Origin: Hesperophylax magnus
Lineage: Eukaryota > Arthropoda > Insecta > Trichoptera > Limnephilidae
DNA length: 64,000 nucleotides
Direction of reading: 5' to 3'
NCBI GenBank assembly: GCA_026573805.1
Contig: JAIUSX010000040.1
Span: 2,542,001-2,606,000, forward strand
The notes beneath the pieces are model-generated. The model was not told the DNA's origin. It worked only from the letters and a program-made list of their open reading frames with translations, and made no database searches. The translations under genes and the position numbers were made by a program. Every line of letters starts with the position of its first letter. Within the stretch, counting starts at the first letter, position 1. This document shows, piece by piece, positions 46,507-56,055 of this stretch.

Positions 46507-47046
46507 GAGGCCCCTAGAAACAAAGACGGAAGTGTCCACTTTGTTAAATTGTTGGCAATCTAAAAAAAACGTTTAATCAGTCCGTTATTCATCAATATGC
46601 AAGGAAATTTTAATAATATGATAGTAAACCGGTTTAAGAATACTATTTTAAATCATCTATGTATCTAAATGCCCCAGTTTCTTTAAAAAATGATTTTTTT
46701 TTATGGACACTTCCGTTTTTGTTTCAATCATTTTGACCATCTTGGACACTTGCTGTTTTGTCTCACAAACAGTTGGAAACTGCCGGTTTTGATGTAAATG
46801 ACAATTTCAAAGATGTTGCAGTCAATGTAAGAAAACAATATTTTTAGGAAGATTTTTTTTATTGAAAAAGTTGCAGTTGAGTTCCTCTTGAAGATATTAT
46901 TGAAAGTTGATAGGTCACTTCTATCTTAGAAATTTTCATAAATTCTGGATAACAGAAAATAGATTTTAAAAAAAGTAAAATAGTTTTAATAAAAGGTAAA
47001 AATAGATTTTAAGAAAAGCTAAATTATAAAATAATACAAAAATTAA

Positions 47047-47427
47047 CTAAATCATTAATAAGTCTGACACGATTTCTGCCGATTCCTCATTACATTCTAT
47101 GTGAACATAATCATCTTCTTCTTCTTGAGGTACAAGCGAAGTAGTTGGACATAATTTCGAGTAGAAATTCAATTCGGGAATATTTCTCCAGTCACCGCCA
47201 AAGTGGATATTTAGCAGTTTTGCAACATCTCGTAATTTTAAAGGATTAACCGAAATTTGATTAGCCTCAATTAAACTTGGATTTATCATATTTGCAGTTG
47301 AATTCCTCTTGCAGATATTATGGAAAGTTGATAGGTCACATCTATAATTTGTTTCTCCCTTTAAAAGAATAGTAGTTTTATTCCCCTGGAACCCCTGGCC
47401 TAGCCGATTCAATCCAGTTCCTTGCAA
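47047..47427 (-). pseudogene. C-terminal remnant of the transposon's protein
   Basis: A 126-codon open frame, stop at 47047. Its later part reads LKLRDVAKLLNIHFGGDWRN then IPELNFYSKL, followed by an acidic stretch (QEEEDDYVH). It ends inside the transposon, near the end carrying the left inverted repeat. The first ~45 codons (MQGTGLNRLG...) probably include non-native sequence joined by the internal deletion. The DW..I.....FY.KL pattern resembles C-termini of large uncharacterised transposase-like proteins found in insects; that resemblance is from memory and not certain. No catalytic motif is present. Confidence 0.45.
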
Positions 47428-47500
47428 AAAAAATTGTGAACAAATTCAGATAAATCTAAAAATGTCATATTTTGACATTTGCCTACAACATGATGGCTGT

Positions 47501-47599
47501 TTACCTTTTTTTCTTGGCGATGTTTGCCTTCCATTTATGCGGTTGTTTGACACGTTTTCTCACTGATTCCGGTGGCAATATATCGGGGAAAGTTTCCAT
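47501..47599 (-). pseudogene. N-terminal remnant of the transposon's protein
   Basis: A 32-codon frame starting at 47599 reads METFPDILPPESVRKRVKQP then HKWKANIAKKKR and stops. The RKR.K.P..WK.N..K..R motif is what I recall from the N-terminus of a widespread family of insect transposon proteins. The stop falls directly in an AAAAGGTAAAC context that could be a 5' splice site, so the frame may end at an intron rather than a true stop. It lies upstream of the C-terminal remnant on the same strand. Confidence 0.45.
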
Positions 47600-48045
47600 T
47601 CTTGGAATATTTGACGTCCACTAACAATAAATGGTTATTTCCACAAAAAATAACAACTTTTCACTACACGATTCACTGACGCTTCCGCACGAGTTTGTAT
47701 GAATTCAAGTACGGCCGCCATTATGAATAAAAGATCCTGATTGGCTATTTGAAAAACTGCCGCTTTTGTTTCGGAAGGAGGTGGACACTGCCGTATTTGT
47801 TACAACAACAAAACTTTAAAGCCAAAATACTATGGTTTAATGACAATTATATTAAAAAAAGATATATTCTCGAGATAGAATGAACCTTTCTCTATAAAAC
47901 TGCATATTCAACTCATTTTTGACGTTTGGTGGACACTTCCGTCTTTGTTTCTAGAAGCCTCATTTGTAGTATTTATCTAATTTTAAATACATGTATTTGA
48001 ATCTCACTTTAATTTTCGTGAATAAATACAAATCTTAATAGTGAA

Positions 48046-48260
48046 AATTAACCCACTTTCCGACATCCGATTGAACTGAAACTCGGCAGATATACGTTGT
48101 CAATGACAATGCATTCTATCAATATGGTGGCAATCACGCACACATACGCATTTCACTGAAATTCTATGATATAATATTAGTTAATATACGCAATAAATGT
48201 CGATTTCAATCAATCGGGATTTGGCTCGGTTGGTAAAGTTGTCGACTGCAGTTGATGATT
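48046..48260 (-). repeat. Dispersed repeat family 'ACCTTCCTACCC', copy 2
   Basis: Inverse of 58990-59170: CCACTTTCCGACATCCGATT, GTGGCAATCACGCACACATA and TAATATACGCAATAAATGTC. The right part has GGCTCGGTTGGTAAAGTTGT (48225 on), an A-box-like tRNA resemblance. Confidence 0.6.
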
Positions 48261-48802
48261 AGGAAGAATCAATCCTCCATAAAATAATATAATCAAATAA
48301 ATATTTAAAAGACATTTAAATATAGATTTTCTTGTATTAATTTTGCATTTTTAACCTTCGTTATTAGTTACACAGTTCAAGTAATGGTTGCATCCAAGTT
48401 TTTTTTCTCCATCCCTTTTAAATTTATATTGTTCGAATTGTATTAACATTATTTCAATATATTTTTTTGATTGAAAGTGAGTTATTCGCTTCTGCCTTAT
48501 ATCAGTCAATATTGATTACCCAGTTGAGGAACTTCAACAATGGTTTTACTATTTCAAAAGATTTATATGTACACAGCGTATGTTTTTAGGTTTTTATGTT
48601 GTATCGTATTATTGGAATCGTTATTGATTTTTGAAATGTAAAATGCGATGTGTGAAGTATTTAAAGTAACTATATGGAGTAATAGAAACGGCCGTATGTG
48701 CCTCATCGATACAACAAATTCTAAAGCAAACCTTGGTGAAGAAAGTTGTTAAATGTTTAATGAATTAGGAATGATTTATTTTAATTTTTAAAAAGAATGA
48801 TA
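48261..48802. other. AT-rich spacer
   Basis: Nothing recognised. Confidence 0.3.
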
Positions 48803-48916
48803 AACATTCCTGGGTTACGAATAACCTGACAATATTTGAAAATCTCTTACTACCACCACAGTAAGCTGAAAATGGACTTAGCCAGCCGAGGAATTGAACG
48901 GCCACCGACCGGTCAT
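48803..48916 (-). mobile_element. tRNA-derived SINE family 1, deleted copy
   Basis: Minus strand of 15829-16003. The head GACCGGTCGGTGGCCG joins directly to TTCAATTCCTCGGCTGG, so about 45 bp between A and B boxes are missing. The body through CGTAACCCAGGAATG is intact. Confidence 0.7.
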
Positions 48917-49014
48917 AAATTTGATGAATGGGAAATCTACGTTAGTTAAAAAATATATTTCATAATACATAAATGAAAAATTTTTTTTTTAATTAAAATA
49001 ATTTCCCCCATGGC

Positions 49015-49290
49015 CTATTTCAATTTTTGGGATGCCGTGTAAAGGGTATTTTTAAGGAAAAGAAGGAGAGGAATTTCCTTAAAGGTATGAGGGCTGGGGA
49101 AGAATCTAGGGATCAGTGCGTCCAGGAGTGACGGACATATGAATATATCCCTCCTACTGCGGCGCAAGGCGATGGGTCGATAGACCAGTTGAAGTTCGTC
49201 AAAGAGTCTCCCCAAACCAGCCTCTCCCGATCTGGCACGCCACGCAGTTGGTGGGCAGGCGCATCCTGAACTCACCTTCCCCGATGAACC
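49015..49290 (-). repeat. Dispersed repeat family 'CCCACCAACTGCGTGGC', copy 3
   Basis: Best-preserved copy. On the minus strand GGTGAGTTCAGGATGCGCC, GCCCACCAACTGCGTGGCGT, CAGATCGGGAGAGGCTGG and CATATGTCCGTCACTCCTGG. An 86-codon open frame here is not preserved in the 16.3- and 17.1-kb copies. Confidence 0.7.
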
Positions 49291-49849
49291 CGGGCACTTT
49301 ACAGAAAATTAAAAAAAAAAAAACAATTAATATATATATAGTGACTACGTACTAGTAAATGTCAAACAAAAAGTTAAGACGATGCACCACGCTGTGTAAC
49401 ATTTGGCCGCTAACAATAACAATCCTTATGTAGATGGTGATAAGGCGTAAATTCCCGCTTAACACAAACCGCCTGTGGAGAATGTCAGAAACTGGACGTC
49501 TTAAAACTTATGTACATACATCACATAAAATGGAACCCATGCAATGCGCCATCCGAGGCGACTTTTCCAACTTTAGAGCACTGCAGGTAATGACTTCGGC
49601 ATTGCTAATAACTGCCGTAACTTTCCTAAACGGCTACTAGCACTTACATACCCCGTTTTCATTGTTCACCAACGATGATATGACTGAAACGTTTATGCAA
49701 ATATTGATTTTGGAACAGAATGTTACATAATTTACTTTGTGCCGCTAAATGAGATATCAGATGTGTTTAAGAAAAAATTACTTTTCACTTTCATTTGAAT
49801 ACCACTGGAGAAGCAGTAAACTAAAACTTTGTTAACTTAAAATTAAAAA
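49291..49849. other. Non-coding spacer
   Basis: Poly-A run at 49309-49322 and (TA)n. The 49434-49640 open frame is without motifs. Confidence 0.3.
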
Positions 49850-49930
49850 TAGTTGAATAGACCTCTCAGGGAATTCTCGCATTGATTTTGCTCTGCAGGT
49901 AAAGTGATAATGAATTACAGTCATCTATGA
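49850..49930 (-). repeat. Fragment of dispersed repeat family 'CTCTTGAGAGCTGG'
   Basis: CCTCTCAGGGAATTCTCGC and TGCTCTGCAGGTAAAGTGAT correspond to CCATCAGGGAATA and CACTCTGCAGGAGAAGCAAC in copy 1. Confidence 0.45.
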
Positions 49931-49975
49931 TTAATCAGCTGGATTCATCCGAATTATATTATTTGACAAAAGAGA

Positions 49976-50525
49976 CTAACTAACTAACTAACTAACCATC
50001 ACGCCGTTTCCCCGCAGGGGTAGGCAGAGAGGACAGACCGCCAAACAACTCGGTTTTGGCACACATTCCTTGCACACATTCACACACATTCACATTCATA
50101 CATCGTCTCATACATACTCTTCTATGGGTTCTGATTGTTCTGACTCTTGACATGGCCCGACTCAAGTATCTGATTCACTTGGTCGTGCCATGTCTTCCTC
50201 GGGCGTCCCCGACTTCTGCTACCATTCACATTTGTATCGTATATTCTCCTTACACTCCTTTCTTCGCTCATTCGCTCTACATGCCCAAACCATCTAAGCG
50301 TCCCTTTCTCGATCTTACTCATTACGCTTACATCAGCCTTGCACTCTTTGCGGATATCCACATTCCTCACACGATCATACATGGTTTTACCACACATACG
50401 CCTCAGGGATCTCATTTCAACAGCATTCAATCTACTTTCATCCTTTCTTTGCCAGTTCCATGCCCCACTTCCATACATCAGGGTAGGTACCAGCACTCCA
50501 TTGACAAAAGAGGGCACCACTATTC
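49976..50525 (-). mobile_element. RTE-like LINE, 5'-truncated 3' end with tetranucleotide tail
   Basis: The minus-strand frame 50122-50520 (132 codons) is open and reads ...LVPTLMYGSGAWNWQ, SRLNAVEMRSLRRMCGKTMY, GTLRWFGHVERM, GRPRKTWHDQV, the C-terminal tail of RTE-type endonuclease/reverse-transcriptase proteins. Only this tail is present: the endonuclease and catalytic polymerase motifs lie upstream and are missing. The 3' UTR has CGTGATGGTTAGTTAGTTAG, ending in about four to five TTAG repeats (plus strand 49976-49997), a simple-repeat tail expected for RTE-like elements. It shares sequence with the relic at 9.47-10.19 kb. The method of truncation fits incomplete reverse transcription. Confidence 0.75.
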
Positions 50526-50910
50526 CTGTTTGGTCGATTTAAGACTAAAGGATTAAAATATTTTTGTCACAATAATGTGGCAGTACTTATGGAATTACAA
50601 TGTGCTAATTTAATAATTGCCAACTTACTTACTAATGCTTCTTTTGTTTACATTTTTGTTTTTATTTTTCGTACATTTGTTACTAAAATTTTGATTATTT
50701 TTGTCTACCGGTCTCGAAATGACCGTGCCATAAACTTTTATTTTTTAGGTTTAAATTTAATGTTATTATTATATTATGTTTACATATATGTATTGTTTTA
50801 AATGATATAATTGTAAAGCTGCACATCTTGATACAGGAATGCCCTAGTGAGATGTGCAGAGTATGTTTTTTATGTTAAAAACTGTTTTTTTTAATAAATA
50901 AATAAATATT
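50526..50910 (+). mobile_element. 3' UTR and tail of a CR1/Jockey-like LINE
   Basis: A stem-loop CTGCACATCT (50819-50828) / AGATGTGCAG (50850-50859) is followed by ATGTTAAAAACTG and an (AATA)n tail reaching about 50910. This layout matches the 3' ends at 13.2, 52.85 and 61.95 kb although the stem sequences differ. The upstream limit is unclear, and no reverse-transcriptase coding sequence was recognised before it. Confidence 0.6.
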
Positions 50911-50917
50911 ATTCAAA

Positions 50918-51205
50918 ATTCTACTCTCTTGAGAGCTGGTCTTGGCAGATTATAATTTCACGGTGCGAATGCAAGTGTTATTGTGCCGATTGCCGTCCGC
51001 TGCCGAATTTGAAGATTAAGGAATCGCTGCAAAACTCAATGCAAGTGATATTTTCGGTGAGTCTTCTGTTTTTATGTATTTGGTGGCTGGATTATAATTT
51101 GTTACTTTTCCTGCAGAGTGAATTTTGTAATCAACCCATTTTTTTCATAAGGAATTAATTATTCCCTGATGGTCTGTGTGATTTACAAGCCAGATCATCA
51201 CCAAT
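50918..51205 (+). repeat. Dispersed repeat family 'CTCTTGAGAGCTGG', copy 2
   Basis: Plus-strand counterpart of 42288-42575, about 80% similar by eye over the whole length: CTACTCTCTTGAGAGCTGG, TGCCGAATTTGAAGATTAAG, TTGGTGGCTGGATTATAA, CCTGATGGTCTGTG. No terminal inverted repeats or coding frame seen. Confidence 0.75.
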
Positions 51206-51749
51206 CACCATTATTTTTTTTAAATTATGGACGGGGAAAGTCAGAAAAAATCCGAATTACTTACAACCGTGAAGCCGATTATTTGACGAATCGTTTGGTA
51301 AAATGTATCTTTTTAAATGCTTTTACATGAATTTAACTTTTATTTTCAGCAATAATTGAATGCAAATCTTGGACGCTGAAATAAATCCACTTCCCGACAG
51401 TCGATCGAGCTGAAACTAGGCATACACTATTCCAAAATTGGCGACATCAGTTTTCTATTAAATCGGTGTAGCACACTTTAAAGGATGTTATTTTCAGAAG
51501 AGCCATCGCGTACGGTAATGACAGGAGAGGATATAATATTATGTTAATGAATGCAGATAAAATAATGAAGAATGTGATGTTGATTAACCCAGACAGTCAC
51601 ACTTCCCATCAAGAGTCCGGTAAATGTTCAGATCGACTTGTAAACGAAATGCACTTTGTTTGATCACCACGGCATTCAGTGAATCACTTTGAAAAAGATG
51701 CATAAATTTTAGTGACTAACTCCGCCTGCATTTTGTGTTTAATAAAATT
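51206..51749. other. Spacer with a small repeat fragment
   Basis: At 51385-51440, AAATCCACTTCCCGACAGTC and GAGCTGAAACTAGGCA correspond to the 48.05-kb 'ACCTTCCTACCC' family copy (same orientation). Otherwise unrecognised. Confidence 0.4.
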
Positions 51750-51815
51750 ACATACCCGAAGCTCAATTGGCAGAGAATTCTGAGAAGGGTACGAATTCAA
51801 TTCCCTTGAAAACTC
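51750..51815 (+). repeat. tRNA-like SINE head (weak)
   Basis: CCCGAAGCTCAATTGGCAGAG contains an A-box-like AGCTCAATTGG, and ACGAATTCAATTCCC is B-box-like. The body continues as A/T-rich sequence. No cloverleaf closes. Confidence 0.4.
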
Positions 51816-52140
51816 AAATCGTTTTTTACTGCACGTTTTTCTAATTCACTTCGCAAATATTATTTAACAAGTTGACTTCAGTGGTGGGTCAGGAATGACC
51901 CAGTCGTTTTAATTCGTCGAATTTATACGCCATAGATACTTCCTAGATGCTAATTTCCTTTATTTTCATGTTTTATCAAACATTTCCCCCACAATTTGAG
52001 AAGTATAAAACGCGCTATAACTCACACCATCGCCATTTGAATTTGGATGGCGTCGATACGGTGTCTCTCTCGCTCGCTCTAACCTAATCGTAATATTCAT
52101 TTTTTTAAATGGATAAAATCACTTAAAATTGATTGTTTAG

Positions 52141-52672
52141 GTGGTGGGTATCTGTCACATCACGGCTGCCTGTGTTTTGCTTAGGTGGTGGGTATATATC
52201 ACATCACGGCTGCCTGTGTTTTGTTTAGGTGCTGGGTATCTATCACATAACGGCTGCCTGTGTTTTTTGTTTACGTGGGTTGGTATCTGTCACATTGCGG
52301 CTGCTTGTGTTTTGTTTAGGTGGTGGGTATCTGTCACATCACGGCTGCTTGTGTTTTGTTTAGGTGTTGGGTATCTATCACATCACGGCTGCCTGTGTTT
52401 TGTTTAGGTGCTGGGTTTTTATCACATAACGGCTGCCTGTGTTTTTTGTTTACGTGGGTTGGTATCTGTCACATTGCTGCTGCTTGTGTTTTGTTTAGGT
52501 GGTGGGTATCTGTCACATCACGGCTGCTTGTGTTTTGTTTAGGTGTTGGGTATCTATCACATCACCGCTACCTGTGTTTTGTTTAGGTGGGTTGGTATCT
52601 GTCACATTGCGGCTGCTTGTGTTTTGTTTAGGTGGTGGGTATCTGTCACATCACGGCTGCCTGTGTTTTGAT
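52141..52672. repeat. ~45-bp minisatellite with 179-bp higher-order period
   Basis: About twelve units of GGTGGTGGGTATCTGTCACA then TCACGGCTGCCTGTGTTTTG and TTTAG. Four subunit types (differing in GTGCTGGG, ACGTGGGTTGG, CACATTGCGG and so on) recur in order every 179 bp. The three plus-strand open frames spaced by 179 bp are by-products. Confidence 0.9.
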
Positions 52673-53146
52673 AACCCTCTGGAGTATGCAGGTGTCAGAT
52701 CGATTAAAAATAAACAACCAAAAACAGCGGAAGACTGATTGCCACATGTACTTTTATACTAATCGTGTTTTAAAGGTAACGTTTTCATTCTTGATGGACT
52801 AGATATCATTTTTTTTTTATTTGGTACAATATTTTTTACATTTCAAAGTTTTCCAGTAATGTTGGCCTCACTGGGTGGCTTGCCCATGCTGAGGCCTTCA
52901 TTTTATTATATGAAAATATAATCTACATAATACATTTAAAGAGAAAATAATACATCTAATATATAATCTTGTGTGTTTGTGAGTGATGTGTGTTTATATT
53001 GGTTTTGTGTGTTACGTGTAGGTTTTATTTTTATTTGCTATGAAATTTTGGTAATATTGTCTTTTTTGTTCTTTAATCCATTTTTTTAATTTTGTGTGTG
53101 AATTTATTTTTATTTTCCTCAATTTTAAGTTCAAATTTTACACTGT

Positions 53147-54236
53147 TTAAGAAAAAAAACTGAAAGCTTTTATAGCTCGGTATTGGTAGTGTCTTTGTCC
53201 AAAGCTTGAATTTACTGACGGAGTTTTTATGTTTTCTTTGTACGCTTGTCTAACTGGTCTGTTAGTGTTATTTTGTGTATGTTGAAATTTATTTTTTTTG
53301 TCAAGAATGTAGTTAAGTAGTGTTTTAACGTATAATTGGCGTATATCTAGTAAGTCACAGCTGAATATTTGGTCTGTATCAGTCAGTCTATGTTTTTTTA
53401 GTATTACCTTTAAGATCGTTTTCTGTGCGGTTTCTATGTAATTAATAGCCGAGTTTGTTGCTCCTCCCCAAGCAATAATTCCATATTCTATTATTGATTG
53501 GCAAAGTGCAAAATATATTGTTTTCAATTGTTTTATTTTATATATGTTTCTTATGTTTAGGAAAATGTGTATTGTTTTGAGAAGTTTATTTGTGATTTGT
53601 TTGATGTGAGGTATCCATTTAAGGTTATGGTCAATTACGATTGCTAGATACTTTATTTGTTCTGTTTTTTCTAGAGGAGGGCAATCGCAGATGTTGGTGT
53701 TTAAACATTCGTGTATTTTTATGATGTTTGTGTTGTTTTTTGGCTGTCCCGTGCTATTTATACTGTATGTTGTGAATTTTGTCTTTGATATGTTAAGTGT
53801 AAGTGTGTTTGAGTCTAGCCATGTTTTCACTTGCGAGATTCCCAAATTCGCTATGTTATATACATTATTCCAATCCTTAGATTTGAAGAGTAAAACTGTG
53901 TCGTCAACATAGCTAACTATTTCACCGTCTATTTTCATGCTGCAAAGTTCATTTATGTAAATAGTAAAAAGAACGGGCCCATGTATGCTTCCTTGTGGAA
54001 CTCCATATGTAATCGGCAGTGGTTTACTAGTATGGTTGTTAATTTTGACTTGTTGTGTTCTGTTACTCATATAACTATTTAATAGTTTGAGTTCCTTGCC
54101 TTTGATACCCATGTTTTCTATTTTTTTTAAAAGTGAATTGTGGCAGATTGAGTCAAAGGCTTTAGCTAAATCTAAATATATCGCTATGCATTTGTACCCT
54201 TTATCTAAGTTGCTATGTATATAATCTATTGTACAG
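53147..54236 (-). pseudogene. LINE ORF2: reverse-transcriptase C-terminal half
   Basis: The frame is open from about 54236 (TIDYIHSNLDKGYK, then AIYLDLAKAFDSI with the first catalytic Asp) through GVPQGSIHGPVLFTIYINEL and YVDDTVLLF (the catalytic YVDD box) to NRPVRQAYKENIKTPSVNSS. The product would copy element RNA at a nicked target site. It stops at 53147 after KAFSFFS, a premature end caused by a frameshift; the 12.9-kb copy shows about 30 further residues. The upstream boundary is a one-base frameshift near 54235. Confidence 0.85.
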
Positions 54237-54711
54237 CTTCTTTTGTACCTATTTTTTCTCTAAATCCATATTGGTTATCCGAGATTAATTTGTTTTCTTC
54301 TAGGTATTTTATAATTTGGTTTTTTAATACTCTTTCGAAAATCTTTGAACGCGAGTTTAACAGAGTGATTGGTCTATAGTTAGTTATTTCCATTTTGTCT
54401 CCGGATTTATAAATGGGGATCACTAGTCCTTTTTTAAGAGTACTAGGAAAGCAGGAGTGTGTTATACTAAGGTTAATTAAGTGTGTTATAGGTTTTAAAA
54501 TTTCATTTTTTAATATCTTAGTGCAATCCGTTGTTATCTCATATAATCCAGGAGCAATTCGGTTTTTTAATGTGTTTATTATTTTGTCAATTTCCTCTTC
54601 CGAGGTTGTTTTTATTGTAAATCTGTGTTGTGTCGGTTTTTTAATGATATTTGATCTATTTGTTTTTGTTAGTGTGTTTGTGTTATGCAATTTACGCTAC
54701 GCTAAAACTTT
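54226..54711 (-). pseudogene. LINE ORF2: reverse-transcriptase N-terminal half
   Basis: The frame contains APGLYEITTDCTKILKNEI (the APGxDxI region), GLVIPIYKSGDKMEITNYRP (fingers motif), ITLLNSRSKIFERVL and LISDNQYGFR (motif around NQYGFR). It ends at a frameshift after GTKEAVQ; the adjoining half continues in the next frame. An in-frame stop lies just before LHNTNTLTKTN (near 54.69 kb), preceded by HVNNFFANIRKVLA, so one nonsense mutation also interrupts the linker between the two domains. Confidence 0.85.
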
Positions 54712-55059
54712 TCTTATGTTTGCGAAGAAGTTATTCACATGATTTGCTATAGTTTCTGTATTTGTATTGACATCTAACTTTTTTGAGTTAATATTTAGAT
54801 TTTCTATAGTATTTTTCTGTTTGTATTTTTGTGTGTATGTAACTACTTTTAATATTTTTCATATTTCCTTTCGGTTATTTTTTTTCTTTTTTAAGTTTTT
54901 CTCTATAGTACAATTCCTTAGCCACTCTAATAATTTTCGTGCAGATGTTTCTATATCTTTTATAGTAGTTGAGTTGTTCCATGTCGTAGGGTGTATTTTT
55001 AATTTGTTTATGAATTTTGTCTTGTTTACGAATACAGTTTAATATTCCCTGTGTTATCC

Positions 55060-55196
55060 ATAGTTTTTTTTTTTTGCTTTGTGTGTGAGTTTTACTTGTT
55101 TTATCTTAGTGTTATTATTTATTTCTTGTGCTAACATGTTATTAAATTTTTCCCAGGCCTCTTCCACGTTCTCTATTTCGTATATTGTACTCCAGT
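55060..55196 (-). pseudogene. LINE ORF2: inter-domain linker in a third frame
   Basis: The frame following the endonuclease reads IDWSTIYEIENVEEAWEKFN then NMLAQEINNNTKIKQVKLTH, typical of the segment joining endonuclease and polymerase in CR1/Jockey-like elements. It is reached from the upstream frame (...NLKDKLKK) by a one-base shift at about 55197 and hits a stop near 55.05 kb. Confidence 0.7.
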
Positions 55197-55804
55197 CTAT
55201 TTTTTGAGTTTATCTTTCAAGTTTGAGTAGTTAATTATTTTTTTTGTGAATGTTTTATGTTGGTTGGGTTTTGTGTTTTCGGTATCTATTGCTATCATAT
55301 TCATGTAGTGATCTGTGATATTGCTTTCAAGTACTACAGTTTTGGTTTTTAGTTTTGTTTTGATCATTATATGATCTATACAACTTTTTGTGTTTTGTGT
55401 GACTCGTGTTTGAACCTTTATCGTTGGCTCCAGTCCATGCTGTGCTAATAGTGTTAGGTATTTTATGTTTTGTGGTTGTCCGTTTTGTAATATTTTTATG
55501 TTTAGGTCTCCAATGATGATGATATTTTTATTTTTGTTAATTTCTTTAGTGCAGTTAGGAAATGTGAAATGTTGTTTTTGGATGGAGATCTGTACATCGC
55601 AAGAATACACGTTTCTTTATCATATGTTATTTGTATGCAGTTGGAGTCTATGATGTGTATTTCTTTGACGATTGTGTTTATTTTATCATTGGTGTATATA
55701 ACTATGCCATCATATTGATTTTTGTGTTTTTTTGTGTGGTGTGTGTTATAGTTTTCGATTGTTTTTGGTACATATATATCGTTCAACCAGCATTCTGTCA
55801 GCAC
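55197..55804 (-). pseudogene. LINE ORF2: AP-type endonuclease domain, frameshifted
   Basis: Two overlapping frames together form one domain. The first (55804-55502) has LTECWLNDIYVPKTIENYN (the catalytic Glu of TE.W), GIVIYTND and CILAMYRSPS (the YR.P motif). The second (from about 55540 to 55197) has IIIIGDLNIKIL (catalytic GD.N), SCIDHIMIK (D.I) and NITDHYMNMIAI (the terminal DH). All but the N-terminal Asn motif are recognisable, so the endonuclease fold is complete except for its truncated start. The frames are separated by a shift around 55.5 kb. The enzyme would nick target DNA to prime reverse transcription. Confidence 0.85.
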
Positions 55805-55847
55805 ACTATTTGTATTATAAAAATATTAATCTTTTAGCAGCTCACGA

Positions 55848-56055
55848 CTACTGTGAACGGCGGTTCCATGATGACTCAACATAATTACAATTAAAGACAC
55901 CTTCAAAAAGTGATGTAAAGTCATTGAAAGCGATCAAACATATAAATTTAATCAATCAAGTTTTTTGTTTCATCTCTTTTCATGACTCTCTTTTTAAAGG
56001 TGTGTTGAATTGTAATTTTTAGGAGTTATCCGGTCACCGTAAATGACTACGGAGT
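55848..56055. repeat. Weak inverted-repeat (MITE-like) segment
   Basis: ATTACAATTAAAGACACCTT (55883 on) pairs imperfectly with AAGGTGTGTTGAATTGTAAT (55998-56017), and the outer parts also show partial pairing. About 70-75% by eye. No coding capacity. Confidence 0.35.

Larger units (their letters stand above)
46507..47961 (-). mobile_element. Internally deleted DNA transposon with ~32-bp terminal inverted repeats
   Basis: Left end GAGGCCCCTAGAAACAAAGA then CGGAAGTGTCCAC; the right end is its reverse complement except for two or three bases near the outer edge. ATTT lies directly outside both ends (46503-46506, 47962-47965), suggesting a 4-bp target duplication. GAGGC termini plus a 4-bp duplication recall the Sola superfamily, whereas a TA-flanked reading (TA at 46515 and 47952) would suit Tc1/mariner. 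Degenerate copies of the end motif (TGGACACTTCCGTTTTTG, CTGCCGCTTTTGTTTC) recur subterminally. Two minus-strand coding remnants remain, N-terminal (47501-47599) and C-terminal (47047-47427), consistent with loss of the middle of a transposase gene. Confidence 0.7.
52809..55830 (-). mobile_element. 5'-truncated CR1/Jockey-like LINE (endonuclease, reverse transcriptase, 3' UTR)
   Basis: A minus-strand element of about 3.0 kb. From 5' to 3' it carries an endonuclease domain (about 55.83-55.20 kb), a reverse-transcriptase domain (about 54.72-53.15 kb) and a 3' UTR with hairpin (GGCCTCA 52864-52870 / TGAGGCC 52890-52896) and an AATAAA-type A-rich end at 52809. ORF1 and the endonuclease N-terminus are missing. 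Several frameshifts and at least one stop break the single ORF2. Its 3' 500 bp match the fragment at 12.77-13.29 kb. Confidence 0.9.

Noticed and set aside
49976..49997. Telomere-type CTAA repeat
   Set aside because: The insect telomere repeat is CCTAA/TTAGG. Here the 4-bp repeat is the tail of an RTE-like element and only about five copies long.
50056..50556. 166-codon plus-strand frame
   Set aside because: It is antisense to the RTE-like reverse-transcriptase tail, whose minus-strand frame carries recognisable motifs.
52141..52738. Repeated 88-codon open frames
   Set aside because: They coincide with the 179-bp minisatellite period, and their products are simple translations of it.
53691..55837. 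Plus-strand open frames within the LINE region
   Set aside because: They are the antisense of an AT-rich LINE ORF2, with Phe/Val-rich low-complexity products.
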